A stretch of 64,000 nucleotides of DNA from Hermatobates lingyangjiaoensis (GCA_026182355.1 JAPFBL010000529.1:62001-126000); one strand, 5' to 3'; counted from the first letter of the stretch, positions 10,701-22,861 are shown. Notes: generated by a model not told the origin, from the letters alone. A program made the numbers and translations.

Positions 10701-13700
10701 TTACAAGCATATATCTGTTGAAACTCATTTTCAAGATATATCTAACGTAATAATTTACCATTATATTTCATGTCGAAGGTAAAATTAAAGTAGAATTGTC
10801 TGATAGTTTGGTTTTGGATGTATGCTTTGCATACAAAGACAAAAACACACCTCATATATACATTTACAAGCATATATCTGTTGAAACTCATTTTCAAGAT
10901 ATATCTAACGTAATAATTACCATTATATTTCATGTCGAAGGTAAATTAAAGTAGAATTGTCTGATAGTTTGGTTTTGGATGTATGCTATGCATACAAAGA
11001 CAAAAACACACCTCATATATACATTTACAAGCATATATCTGTTGAAACTCATTTTCAAGATATATCTAACGTAATAATTTACCATTATATTTCATGTCGA
11101 AGGTAAATTAAAGTAGAATTGTCTGATAGTTTGGTTTTGGATGTATGCTATGCATACAAAGACAAAAACACACCTCATATATACATTTACAAGCATATAT
11201 CTGTTGAAACTCCTTTTCAAGATATATCTAACGTAATAATTTACCATTATATTTCATGTCGAAGGTAAATTAAAGTAGAATTGTCTGATAGTTTGGTTTT
11301 GGATGTATGCTATGCATACAAAGACAAAAACACACCTCATATATACATTTACAAGCATATATCTGTTGAAACTCATTTTCAAGATATATCTAACGTAATA
11401 ATTCACCATTATATTTCATGTCGAAGGTAAATTAAAGTAGAATTGTCTGATAGTTTGGTTTTGGATGTATGCTATGCATACAAAGACAAAAATACACCTC
11501 ACATGTACATTCACAAGCATATATCTGTTGAAACTCATTTTCAAAATATCTTTTACGTAATAATTTACCATTATATTTCATGTCGAAGGTAAATTAAAGT
11601 AGAATTGTCTGATAGTTTGGTTTTGGATATATGCTTTGCATACAAAGACAAAAACACACCTCATATATACATTCACAAGCATATATCTGTTGAAACTCCT
11701 TTTCAAGATATATCTAACGTAATAATTCACCATTATATTTCATGTCGAAGGTAAATTAAAGTAGTATTGTCTGATAGTTTGGTTTTAGATGTATGCTATG
11801 CATACAAAGACAAAAACACACCTCATATATACATTTACAAGCATATATCTGTTGAAACTCATTTTCAAGATATATCTAACGTAATAATTTACCATTATAT
11901 TTCATGTCGAAGGTAAATTAAAGTAGAATTGTCTGATAGTTTGGTTTTGGATGTATGCTGTGCACACAAAGACAAAAACACACCTCATATATACATTTAC
12001 AAGCATATATCTGTTGAAACTCCTTTTCAAGATATATCTAACGTAATAATTCACCATTATATTTCATGTCGAAGGTAAATTAAAGTAGTATTGTCTGATA
12101 GTTTGGTTTTGGATGTATGCTATGCATACAAAGACAAAAACACACCTCATATATACATTTACAAGCATATATCTGTTGAAACTCCTTTCAAGATATATCT
12201 AACGTAATAATTCACCATTATATTTCATGTCGAAGGTAAATTAAAGTAGAATTGTCTGATAGTTTGGTTTTAGATGTATGCTATGCATACAAAGACAAAA
12301 ACACACCTCATATATACATTTACAAGCATATATCTGTTGAAACTCATTTTCAAGATATATCTAACGTAATAATTTACCATTATATTTCATGTCGAAGGTA
12401 AATTAAAGTAGAATTGTCTGATAGTTTGGTTTTGGATGTATGCTTTGCATACAAAGACAAAAACACACCTCATATATACATTTACAAGCATATATCTGTT
12501 GAAACTCATTTTCAAGATATATCTAACGTAATAATTTACCATTATATTTCATGTCGAAAGTAAATTAAAGTAGAATTGTCTGATAGTTTGGTTTTGGATG
12601 TATGCTGTGCACACAAAGACAAAAACACACCTCATATATACATTTACAAGCATAAATCTGTTGAAACTCATTTTCAAGATATCTCTAACGTAATAATTTA
12701 CCATTATATTTCATGTCGAAAGTAAATTAAAGTAGAATTGTCTGATAGTTTGGTTTTGGATGTATGCTATGCATACAAAGACAAAAATACACCTCACATT
12801 ACATTCACAAGCATATATCTGTTGAAACTCATTTTCAAAATATCTTTTACGTAATAATTTACCATTATATTTCATGTCGAAGGTAAATTAAAGTAGAATT
12901 GTCTGATAGTTTGGTTTTGGATATATGCTTGCATACAAAGACAAAAACACACCTCATATATACATTCACAAGCATATATCTGTTGAAACTCCTTTTCAAG
13001 ATATATCTAACGTAATAATTCACCATTGTATTTCATGTCGAAGGTAAATTAAAGTAGTATTGTCTGATAGTTTGGTTTTAGATGTATGCTATGCATACAA
13101 AGACAAAAACACACCTCATATATACATTTACAAGCATATATCTGTTGAAACTCCTTTTCAAGATATATCTAACGTAATAATTTACCATTATATTTCATGT
13201 CGAAGTAAATTAAAGTAGAATTGTCTGATAGTTTGGTTTTGGATGTATGCTGTGCACACAAAGACAAAAACACACCTCATATATACATTTACAAGCATAT
13301 ATCTGTTGAAACTCCTTTTCAAGATATATCTAACGTAATAATTCACCATTATATTTCATGTCGAAGGTAAATTAAAGTAGTATTGTCTGATAGTTTGGTT
13401 TTGGATGTATGCTATGCATACAAAGACAAAAACACACCTCATATATACATTTACAAGCATATATCTGTTGAAACTCCTTTTCAAGATATATCTAACGTAA
13501 TAATTCACCATTATATTTCATGTCGAAGGTAAATTAAAGTAGAATTGTCTGATAGTTTGGTTTTAGATGTATGCTATGCATACAAAGACAAAAACACACC
13601 TCATATATACATTTACAAGCATATATCTGTTGAAACTCATTTTCAAGATATATCTAACGTAATAATTTACCATTATATTTCATGTCGAAGGTAAATTAAA

Positions 13701-16137
13701 GTAGAATTGTCTGATAGTTTGGTTTTGGATGTATGCTATGCATACAAAGACAAAAACACACCTCATATATACATTTACAAGCATATATCTGTTGAAACTC
13801 ATTTTCAAGATATATCTAACGTAATAATTTACCATTATATTTCATGTCGAAGGTAAATTAAAGTAGAATTGTCTGATAGTTTGGTTTTGGATGTATGCTA
13901 TGCATACAAAGACAAAAACACACCTCATATATACATTTCCAAGCATATATCTGTTGAAACTCATTTTCAAGATATATCTAACGTAATAATTTACCATTAT
14001 ATTTCATGTCGAAGGTAAATTAAAGTAGAATTGTCTGATAGTTTGGTTTTGGATGTATGCTATGCATACAAAGACAAAAACACACCTCATGTATACATTT
14101 ACAAGCATATATCTGTTGAAACTCCTTTTCAAGATATATCTAACGTAATAATTTACCATTATATTTCATGTCGAAGGTAAATTAAAGTAGAATTGTCTGA
14201 TAGTTTGGTTTTGGATGTATGCTATGCATACAAAGACAAAAACACACCTCATATATACATTTACAAGCATATATCTGTTGAAACTCCTTTTCAAGATATC
14301 TCTAACGTAATAATTCACCATTATATTTCATGTCGAAAGTAAATTAAAGTAGAATTGTCTGATAGTTTGGTTTTGGATGTATGCTGTGCATACAAAGACA
14401 AAAACACACCTCATATATACATTTACAAGCATATATCTGTTGAAACTCCTTTTCAAGATATATCTAACGTAATAATTCACCATTATATTTCATGTCGAAG
14501 GTAAATTAAAGTAGTATTGTCTGATAGTTTGGTTTTGGATGTATGCTGTGCATACAAAGACAAAAACACACCTCATATATACATTTACAAGCATATATCT
14601 GTTGAAACTCCTTTTCAAGATATATCTAACGTAATAATTCACCATTATATTTCATGTCGAAGGTAAATTAAAGTAGAATTGTCTGATAGTTTGGTTTTGG
14701 ATGTATGCTGTGCATACAAAGACAAAAACACACCTCATATATACATTTACAAGCATATATCTGTTGAAACTCCTTTTCAAGATATATCTAACGTAATAAT
14801 TCACCATTATATTTCATGTCGAAGGTAAATTAAAGTAGAATTGTCTGATAGTTTGGTTTTGGATGTATGCTATGCATACAAAGACAAAAACACACCTCAT
14901 ATATACATTTACAAGCATATATCTGTTGAAACTCCTTTTCAAGATATATCTAACGTAATAATTCACCATTATATTTCATGTCGAAGGTAAATTAAAGTAG
15001 AATTGTCTGATAGTTTGGTTTTGGATGTATGCTATGCATACAAAGACAAAAACACACCTCATATATACATTTACAAGCATATATCTGTTGAAACTCCTTT
15101 TCAAGATATATCTAACGTAATAATTCACCATTATATTTCATGTCGAAGGTAAATTAAAGTAGAATTGTCTGATAGTTTGGTTTTAGATGTATGCTATGCA
15201 TACAAAGACAAAACACACCTCATATATACATTTACAAGCATATATCTGTTGAAACTCATTTTCAAGATATATCTAACGTAATAATTTACCATTATATTTC
15301 ATGTCGAAGGTAAATTAAAGTAGAATTGTCTGATAGTTTGGTTTTGGATGTATGCTATGCATACAAAGACAAAAACACACCTCATATATACATTTACAAG
15401 CATATATCTGTTGAAACTCATTTTCAAGATATATCTAACGTAATAATTTACCATTATATTTCATGTCGAAGGTAAATTAAAGTAGAATTGTCTGATAGTT
15501 TGGTTTTGGATGTATGCTATGCATCAAAGACAAAAAACACACCTCATATATACATTTACAAGCATATATCTGTTGAAACTCCTTTTCAAGATATTCTAAC
15601 TAATAATTTACCATTATATTTCATGTCGAAGTAAATTAAAGTAGAATTGTCTGATAGTTTGTTTTGGATGTATGCTATGCATACAAAGACAAAAACACAC
15701 CTCATATATACATTTACAAGCATATATCTGTTGAAACTCATTTTCAAGATATATCTAACGTAATAATTTACCATTATGTTTCATGTCGAAGGTAAATTAA
15801 AGTAGAATTGTCTGATAGTTTGGTTTTGGATGTATGCTATGCATACAAAGACAAAAACACACCTCATATATACATTTACAAGCATTTATCTGTTGAAACT
15901 CATTTTCAAGATATATCTAACGTAATAATTTACCATTATATTTCATGTCGAAGGTAAATTAAAGTAGAATTGTTTGATAGTTTGGTTTTGATGTGTACTG
16001 GGCACACAAAGAGAGAAACACACCTCATACACATATTCACAAGCATATATCTGTTGAAACTCCTTTTCAAAATATTTCTTACGTAATAATTTACCATTAT
16101 ATTTCATGTCGAAGGTAAATTAAAGTAGAATTGTCTG
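7727..16137. repeat. 162-bp satellite array, about 52 monomers, with higher-order pattern
   Basis: Head-to-tail monomers of 162 bp, for example TTTGG starts at 7891, 8053 and 8215. Each has an inverted repeat TGTATGC-TAT-GCATACA (variant with TGTGCACA), the word CATGTCGAAGGTAAATTAAA and ACACACCTCATATATACA. A diagnostic variant monomer (AAATACACCTCACATGTACA, then ATCTTTTACG) starts at 8571, 9867, 11486 and 12781, that is at spacings of about 8, 10 and 8 monomers, each followed by the same next monomers. The first and last monomers are most diverged. Open frames over it on the minus strand are shadows of the repeat. Single-base losses cluster at 15180-15660. Confidence 0.97.
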
Positions 16138-16770
16138 CTTAATACTATTCTTATCATTCATATAACATACTGTTCATTTCAAATTACTGACTTCTCCAGT
16201 TGAATGAAAGTTCTTTCCTTTCATCATTTATACAACATAAAAATCGTCTGTTATATTTTTCCTATTTACCCTGTAAACTACGAGAATTTATGTTAAATTT
16301 ATACCGTTATTGCAAATGTTTTAATTAAATTGACACTTAACTTTTATTTCTAATAATTCAGCTACTCTATGACTGTTTTGAATCAACTTGTTTCAAATAT
16401 CGTAAATCAAAGGGAATTTTTATGGAATTAAAAATATTGACTTTTAGATTTTTTAATACATTTCTGTTATTTCACTTCATAGAGTTCAGACAAATGTTTA
16501 ACCCATGTTTTATTTCCATGTTATCTATGTTAAAACCATGTTTTTATTTCCATATAACCTATGTTATAACCATGTTTTATCTGAAATCCACTATGAATAT
16601 ATACAAGTCCTATGAATAAATTGCGTTGCTAGAGAGAACTAAATCATTATTATTGAACTCGCCTTCAATAAGAAAGATTGTAAAAAAAAAATAGTAAGAA
16701 CCTTTCCATTGAAAAGCACTTGAGCTCAAGCCAGTATGCTGTCATATATATTATAATGTATTCAATATTT
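16138..16770. other. right flank of the satellite; short 35-bp duplication
   Basis: Within 16502-16580 the segment CCATGTTTTATTTCCATGTT recurs two to three times with changes. The 65-codon frame at 16422 spans it and shows no family features. Otherwise nothing. Confidence 0.45.
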
Positions 16771-16771
16771 C

Positions 16772-16932
16772 ATATGAACACGTGAAATAACAATCAATGA
16801 TTAAACCACAATACGAAATGGAAAAAAGACTCAGATCTTAGGGGTTTTGACCCTGACGAGGACCGCTTGTTACGGTTGAAACATCTTAGTCTTTTTTTCT
16901 CATTTCATATTGTGGTTTGTTCATTATAATAT
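16772..16932. mobile_element. inverted pair of PLE ends, AGATCT family
   Basis: The left arm (about 16776-16838) is the reverse complement of the ATTGTTATTTCACGTGTTCA-type 3' end and meets the plus-strand arm (16840-16930) at AGATCTTA. Ends in a short TA run. Confidence 0.6.
16853..16887 (+). ncRNA. hammerhead-like motif, AGATCT family, worn stem III
   Basis: CTGACGA, GACCG/CGGTT stem II, GAA, then ACATCT instead of AGATCT, T. One base breaks the palindrome. Confidence 0.5.
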
Positions 16933-16935
16933 ATA

Positions 16936-17878
16936 TACGAGGGTCGTCCAGAAAATAAGTTCCGTTTTGGTCTGTAGGGCAGTAGGAGTGGTTTTTGCCA
17001 AATCCGGCAACACCGCTCGAAAGAGGAGAGGTGGGGGAATAGAATGAGAGGTGGGGGACCTCAGTCGGTCAATTACCAACGTCAGGGCAGGTAGTTGAAA
17101 TGGAGCCCTCCATGTCACGCCCCGCCACCTCGATCCCCGTTCCCTCTCGAGTTGTTTTGCGCGGAGTGATTCAATTTCTTTATGCACAGGGTTTCAAATC
17201 AGTTCAAATTCACGAACAGCTCATTTCTGTTTATGGAGAAGGTGTAATGAGTGAATCAATGGTGAGGAGATGGGTACGTGAATTTAAGGCGGGAAGACAT
17301 TCACTTGAGGATGAAAGTGGGAGAGGCAGACCCTCAGTTGTGACGGACGAAATTGTCGCAGAAATCGACAATGCAATTCGCAAAGATCGTCGTTTAACCC
17401 TGGATGAACTCCACCTGAGTTTCCCAGACATCTCACGATCCCTCATCCATGAGATCGTCTCGGAAAAACTTGGCTTTCGGAAAGTTTCCGCCCGGTGGGT
17501 CCCTAGAGAGCTGAATGTCTTCCCGCCTTAAATTCACATACCCATCTCCTCACCATTGATTCACTCATTACACCTTCTCCATAAACAGAAATGAGCTGTT
17601 CGTGAATTTGAACTGATTTGAAACCCTGTGCATAAAGAAATTGAATCACTCCGCGCAAAACAACTCGAGAGGAACGGGGATCGAGGTGGCGGGACGTGAC
17701 ATGGAGGGCTCCATTTCAACTACCTGCCCTGACGTTGGTAATTGACCGACTGAGGTCCCCCACCTCTCATTCTATTCCCCCACCTCTCCTCTTTCGAGCG
17801 GTGTTGCCGGATTTGGCAAAAACCACTCCTACCGCCCTACAGACCAAAACGGAACTTATTTTCTGGACGACCCTCGTA
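16936..17878. mobile_element. snap-back mariner element (about 365-bp palindromic arms)
   Basis: Bounded by TA dinucleotides and the terminal sequence CGAGGGTCGTCCAGAAAATA (16938) with its complement ending at 17876. Left arm 16938-17302 and right arm 17513-17876 are almost identical reverse complements; the loop is 210 bp. A normal mariner has TIRs of about 30 bp, so here the whole 5' third, including the start of the transposase gene, has been copied back in place of the 3' part. Tc1/mariner assignment comes from TA flanks, TIR and transposase fragment. Confidence 0.9.
17100..17531 (+). pseudogene. mariner transposase, N-terminal DNA-binding part only
   Basis: 143 codons from ATG. Residues about 16-60 (VVLRGVIQFLYAQGFKSVQI... 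ESMVRRWVREFKAG) form the first helix-turn-helix, GRGRP the linker, and about 75-130 (EIDNAIRKDRRLTLDELHLS... SLIHEIVSEKLGFRKVSARWVP) the second HTH with the WVP mark typical of mariner and SETMAR-type transposases. The frame ends a few codons into the returning palindrome arm. The catalytic DDD domain (usual length about 345 residues) is missing, so it cannot transpose; it might still bind TIRs, which is conjecture. Confidence 0.85.
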
Positions 17879-17879
17879 T

Positions 17880-18520
17880 ATAAACATTATAATGTTTCTT
17901 TTTTTTTTTAAAAAAAAAGTTTGAATCTTGCTTTTTTTCTCTTATTATATTAAGAAAATAAGTAAAGTTAAAAATCCCTTTAATAATAAACTTACTACAA
18001 GCAAAATGTATGACTCTTTATGTAGAGACAATACGGTTATCTGGCTCGCCTATTGTTAAAATTGGTGCCAAGAAACAAATGAGCTAAAATTTTCATTCAT
18101 AAAACAGCACTAAAAGTAAAGCTACAAGTGCGTATTTTGGAAAAAAACAGCAATATATATTGATTTCAAATTATGAATAAGAACCGTTCAGGAATATAGT
18201 AGCTTTGGTCAACTATAAACAAACAAAAATAAATGTAATAATCAAGTATTCTAATTTAAAGTTAAGGTATTAAAAAAAAATTATTGATAAAAAGTAATCA
18301 AGGAAACATAGGATTAGCTATAATGTTGTGGGAAAGTATTTTATCTGGCAAAGTAAAACAAGGCAGGTTTTTGTAGTGTTATAACTGAGTGATGCTCTTG
18401 CAAGTAGAAGATTCTAATAAAAAATTTGGTTCAGTTCACATCAGCTTCACACATTTGCCTATTTCCTTATCACTTATGTAAAAATAAAAAAAAAAGAATT
18501 AGGAATAGAACTTAAATATT
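17880..18520. other. AT-rich, no feature seen
   Basis: Poly-T/poly-A stretch at 17899-17919; nothing else recognised. Confidence 0.5.
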
Positions 18521-18525
18521 AAAAT

Positions 18526-18749
18526 AAAGTTCAAAGATGGGTTTCTTGAGGATTTTTAGTCCAAAGAAATTACACTCCTGTTTAAACGCCGATGTTTTGG
18601 CAAAAATTCTTTGGCATTTTTAAGGCCAAAAAACAATTTACGTTTTAAAAAATATTTTTTGCTAAACAATTTTTGGCAAAACGTCAGCGTATAAACAGAA
18701 GTGTAATTTCTTTAGACCAAAATCCTCAAGAAACACTTCTTTGAACTTT
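18526..18749. mobile_element. foldback MITE, 224 bp
   Basis: Imperfect arms of about 95 bp: AAAGTTCAAAGATGGGTTTC at the left and its near complement ending GAACTTT at the right. Inner parts TTTTGGCAAAAATT also pair. No coding and no clear TSD, so the superfamily is not assigned. Confidence 0.7.
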
Positions 18750-18889
18750 AAAAATCACTGGTCGAGAAACTATAATAATCTTTATAAATAAAATAATGAT
18801 TTTGTCTGTACATTGCTTAGAACTGACTCATTTCAAGTTTTCTTTACGTTTCATACATTGGAGAAACCGAATCCACCCTTAGAAAAATT

Positions 18890-18953
18890 TCTGTCGGTTT
18901 GTCGGTTTGTCGGTTTGTCGGTTTGTCGGTTTGTCGGTTTGTCGGTTTGTCCG
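18890..18953. repeat. 8-bp tandem repeat (TCGGTTTG)n
   Basis: About seven perfect copies; the 79-codon frame across it is a shadow. Confidence 0.95.
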
Positions 18954-18957
18954 CAAA

Positions 18958-19235
18958 ACTTTGTCACAGGTAAACTCAGCTACCATAAGACATATAAAGC
19001 TGAAACTTTTACAGTAGATTTGTGTAGGTCTAACTTAAAATATAGGCTATGAATTGATTGGAAATTCAACGTAGAAGTGAAGTTATGGACGTTTAACGCA
19101 AAAATGTTTGTCACAAGTAAACTCAGCCACCATAAGACATAGCGAGCTGAAACATTGACACTGGATTTGTGTGTGCCTAACTTAAAATATGGGCTCTAAA
19201 TAGATTATTAATTCAGTACAGAAGCGAAGTTATGG
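18958..19235 (+). repeat. two tandem copies of a ~135-bp block, Helitron-associated
   Basis: 18961-19090 and 19108-19235 share CATAAGACATA, GATTTGTGT and CTAACTTAAAATAT. A third, shorter copy lies at 20735-20810, close to the Helitron-like 3' end, so the block is probably part of the same element. Confidence 0.6.
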
Positions 19236-19464
19236 GGCTTTTAGCTGTATTTTCCTAACTTCACAGACAAGTTTGTTTTGAAAATACACAGGTGTGGCAA
19301 GTAGGTATTGTTAGTTGATTTTAATTTCAATTGAGCATATGAATATATTGCGTATTTGACATCATTGAAATGGTGTTTCACAGAGTTAAGGATGTACTAT
19401 CTATTGAGAATAAATCTTTTGTAAACGAGCAATTCTCAACTCTTAATATGAACAGGGAGGAAAA

Positions 19465-19920
19465 ATCAACAAACAAGTTCTTACGCTATATGAAGCCGAG
19501 GAAAGAACTTACAAGTCAGTAAAGAGATTGGATTAGTGACGAAGAAGCAGTTCATTATCTAATTGAATTTCTTGACTCTGAATTTATTTCTCCTGGACTG
19601 CCTGCTCATGAGTAAAAACTTAAAGTAGAGCACCAATCATGCTACAATTTAGTAGCAGTAACAAATTTCATGTTACGAAACATGAGTGCCCCAAAACTGT
19701 GCAACGGGACACGACTCTGAGTTCGTGCTCTACACAGATATGCCATAGAGGCGGACATAATGACTGGATGTGGTATTGGGGAGTCTGTGTGTATACTTCA
19801 CATACCATTGATTCCGAGCCACTGTCTGTTTACGTTGAAATGATTGCAAAAGTCCGGTCAGAGTCTATTTCGCAATGACGTTAACTAAGTCGCAAAGGGA
19901 GACTTCATCTAACGCAGGAA
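19465..19920 (+). pseudogene. Helitron Pif1-like helicase, C-terminal relic
   Basis: Reading across two frames gives INKQVLTLYEAEERTYKSV, then after a stop and +1 shift SDEEAVHYLIEFLDSEF and SPGLPAHE-KLKV, then TNFMLRNMSAPKLCNGTRL, TGCGIGESVCILHIPLIPS and LFTLK-LQ. These are characteristic blocks of the Pif1-type helicase of Helitrons (LRN..PPKLCNGTRL, ...P.IPLIPS.). At least three in-frame stops and one frameshift mark it as dead. The Walker motifs are not recognisable upstream. The frame at 19639 is a shadow in another register. Confidence 0.8.
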
Positions 19921-20204
19921 TACAAGGTAGCAAAACCAAGTTTTTCTCACATGGTCAAATGTAGTTTACATGCTCAACGGTCAGAGGTTTCAACTCTTTC
20001 TTCTACCATGAACCTGAAGGACAGACAGCTAATGTAGTGTATAAGCTGGAGGCATTTGTTTAACACTGTAGTAATAATGGTATTTTTTACTATTCTATAA
20101 TTTCTAATGACATTTTGAAATACCAAAAATGACGGAACTTCTGATTCCTCCGTGGTATAGCCGAAAGGCAATAGGCACACGGCAATAAACCAAAACAGGA
20201 ACTT

Positions 20205-20236
20205 CTGATTCCGTCAAAGACGGGTACGTTTGCTAT
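20205..20236 (+). mobile_element. Helitron-like 3' terminus, decayed
   Basis: Hairpin CCGTC-AAA-GACGG followed by GTACGTTTGCTAT. Helitrons end in a short GC-rich hairpin and CTRR; here CTAG has become CTAT. It lies about 300 bp downstream of the helicase relic. Confidence 0.6.
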
Positions 20237-20269
20237 GTATGATATATAACTGTCACCTTTTTTTTTAAT

Positions 20270-20640
20270 TTAATATTTGCTTAATAAATACACTGGTAAT
20301 AATGTAAGGTATGGGACCAGAGTAGCCCAGTGGCTTGCGTGATCGCCGATGACAGTAGTGCAAATGTATTATAAATAAATGTAACAAACAAATATTTTTT
20401 TGAATTTAAAATGTGGATAATATAAAAGATGGTAATAAAGTAAAGGGATCTAGCCAGGGTTGCCAGTAGCTTGCTTGCTCGCCGATGTCAGTAGTGCAAA
20501 TGTATTATAAATAAACACAACAAAAATATTTTTTTTTAATTTAATATTTGCGTAATATAAACACTGGTAATAAAGTAAGGTATGGAACCAGAGTAGCCCA
20601 GTGGCTTGCGTGCTAGCTTTTGACTGGGAGCACGTTAATT
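20270..20640 (+). repeat. three tandem copies of a ~134-bp block
   Basis: Words CCAGAGTAGCCCAGTGGCTT (about 20318 and 20588; altered at 20449) and GTCAGTAGTGCAAATGTATT repeat at roughly 130-138 bp. TAGCCCAGTGGCTTG looks like a pol III A box, but no B box follows, so a tRNA origin is uncertain. Confidence 0.6.
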
Positions 20641-20969
20641 AGAACTAACTCATTTCAAGTTTTCTTTACGTTTCATACTTCAGAGTAGCCACATGTACCC
20701 TTAGAATAATTTCTGTCTGTCGGTTTGTCCACAAAATATTGCTACCATAAGACATATAAAGCTGAAACATTGATTGTAGATTTGTGTATGTCTAACTTAA
20801 AATCTAATCTTTGTATACAGAGGCTTTTTTTTAGCACTGTACTAATAATGGTATTTTCTACTATTCTATAACTTCTAATTGTAGTATTAGTATAATACTA
20901 TAATTGATATTTTGGAATACCAAGTATAATAGAATTTTTGATTCCGTCAAAGACGGGTACGTTTGCTAG
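20640..20969 (+). mobile_element. Helitron-like non-autonomous end with CTAG terminus
   Basis: Starts with a copy of 18823-18900 (CATTTCAAGTTTTCTTTACG), includes the short AAGACATATAAAGCTGAAAC block and ends with hairpin CCGTC-AAA-GACGG, GTACGTTTGCTAG and a following T. The hairpin, CTAG and host T fit a Helitron 3' end exactly. Confidence 0.65.
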
Positions 20970-20970
20970 T

Positions 20971-21410
20971 ATTAAAATAAATTTCTGAAATAAATATAAA
21001 TATGAACAAACTTGTTTTATACTATTTTTGGATTTAATTTAAAACTTGAGACTAAAATACTAAAAAAATAGTAAATATTGTATTATTTTATTCTTGTGTT
21101 ATTATTTTGTGTTTGATGCAAAATTTTAACCATCAATAATTGGTAGTTTAGTGGTAAACATCGTTGTCTTTCTAGTAAAATGTATCAAATAGTAAGTTTC
21201 TTATATTTAGGTTTTGTTTTGTACTAGAAAGGTCTTTTTATAACCAAGGACTATTTGCATACAGAATTTTATAGAAGGAATCTCGACAAACATGTACTTT
21301 TTTAAATTTTGAATGCATAGCTACCCTTCTGGAAGTGCATAGAAATATGAAAATGAATTCTTAAGATGTATCCAAACAGTTTGGCCGGCACCTACAGATG
21401 TTAAGTTAAG
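20971..21410. other. no feature seen
   Basis: AT-rich; nothing recognised. Confidence 0.5.
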
Positions 21411-21554
21411 TTAAAAGACTCTTACTCTAACTTTACGAGTTGTGTTACCCTTCGGAAAGAGAAATACCTGTTTTCCTGGGTCAGGGGTCATGGAAATAAG
21501 GGCGAGTATTGAGTAACACTGTCAATTGTGTTTTCCTTCTAATGGTGCAGAACC

Positions 21555-21741
21555 AGGGATGTAGCTTCCATTAGTTGATTTGCAAGGGGTAACTACCCGA
21601 GAAGAGATTACCTGCCTCCTATACTGTAACCCTTTACGGGTGTCTGGGAGTACCAGCCTGAACTGTGACTCTCTACCCCAAACTATGGGATTGAACCCAG
21701 TCTAGGTAAGGAACAACAACCGCGAATACAACACCAACTTA
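21555..21741 (+). repeat. R175 repeat, flush with a SINE head
   Basis: About 180 bp ending CCGCGAATACAACACCAACTT. A second copy at 29615-29812 ends the same way and is also followed at once by a SINE head. The CAA-rich end looks like a LINE or SINE tail. No coding is seen, and its family is unknown. Confidence 0.6.
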
Positions 21742-21926
21742 GGGTCAGGTTAGCTCAGTGGTTAACGTACTCGCCTCTGGGTTCGTAGTCCGAGGTTTGA
21801 TCCCCACCTGGCCCTCGATATATTCACACGTGAGCTGAATAAATCTGATTACTTCGTCCCTCGGAGAAGGACGTTAAGCCGTCGGTCCCGAGCCTGTACG
21901 ATGTAAGGTACTCGTTAAAGATTTTT
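21742..21926 (+). mobile_element. tRNA-derived SINE, 3'-truncated
   Basis: Head with A box TTAGCTCAGTGG and B box GGTTTGATCC, then body hairpin, GAAGGACGTTAAGCCGTCGG and GGTACTCGTTAAAGAT, ending in a T run. Confidence 0.85.
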
Positions 21927-22437
21927 TTTGAGTATTTGATTGTTTGCAAGATTTTTTATTATTGATTTCTTAAGATACTAATATTCATAAATAACAGATT
22001 AATTATTTATTTTGACACTATTAATACCATTAAAAAAATCTGGAGTGGCCTACACTCAACTTTACTATAAGTAAACATAATATCAAAGTTCTTGGGTGTA
22101 TAATATATAACGCTCCATTTAAGCATAATGTAAACATCTAAATGGGAGATTTTTATTAGTCTTTTCTTCCTGAGGTAGTACAGATAGTGATTGATCGACT
22201 TATCAATATATAAGCTTATTTTTGTATATCACACCAATGATGCAAATAATATCATTAGTATAACTACAGCAGTAATAAGTATTTTGAAAAGCCAAAGAAA
22301 AAATTTCGTGATACGAAAAATCTCCTACAGAGAACATGGCTTTTGTTCAAATAGCCAGAGGATTTCTTACATCGCTTACTTGACCAGCTTCTATATTGAA
22401 TATCCAAATTTTTAAATTTAAAACAAAAAAATTCTTT
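21927..22437. other. no feature seen
   Basis: AT-rich. The 74-codon frame at 22191 has no recognisable motif. Confidence 0.45.
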
Positions 22438-22438
22438 G

Positions 22439-22860
22439 TAGGGTAAAAATCTAATGAAATGGTCTCCACATATAAAACTTTTAATGATATAAACAACGCG
22501 TTTCGAACACGTTAGAGAAAACTTTAGAGAAAACTCTACCTGCTCTAATAAGAAACAGATGTACCCTATATACCCCCACTCATGTCCTTTCCATTTCCAG
22601 TCAGTCTTATTCAGAGGCCCTCACCATTAGGTTCGTACTTTCTGCCTTATTTTATTTTATATTAATTTTTGTACTTATTTACTTTGTACTATAGATAACT
22701 CTCTGGTGTCATTGTATTTTTTTTTAGTTAATGCCTGAAGAAGAACACTACGTGTTCGAAACGCGTTGTTTATATCATTAAAAGTTTTATATGTGGAGAC
22801 CATTTCATTAGATTTTTACCCTACAATGAGTAAATACCACATAATAACAGATTGCACTAC
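22439..22860. mobile_element. inverted pair of PLE ends, ACGCGT family
   Basis: Arms 22439-22512 and 22749-22825 are reverse complements (TCTCCACATATAAAACTTTT and partner). The spacer of about 236 bp is present only here. The right arm has a full hammerhead; the left keeps only its 3' half (ACGCGTTTCGAACACG). Ends in the AATGAGTAAATACCACATAA block. Confidence 0.75.
22735..22767 (+). ncRNA. hammerhead ribozyme motif, ACGCGT family
   Basis: CTGAAGA, stem II GAACAC-TAC-GTGTTC (six pairs), GAA, palindrome ACGCGT, T. Core intact. Confidence 0.75.
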
Positions 22861-22861
22861 A

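Noticed and set aside
10742..15774. Minus-strand open frames (62-63 codons) in the 162-bp satellite
   Set aside because: They follow the repeat, are open in only a few monomers that have lost or gained a base, and have no protein-like features.
7727..16137. CRISPR-like array of repeats
   Set aside because: The whole 162-bp unit is repeated, there are no unique spacers, and the setting is eukaryotic.
17231..17911. Other frames in the mariner palindrome (17231, 16924, 17696)
   Set aside because: Mirror readings of the transposase start caused by the inverted arms.
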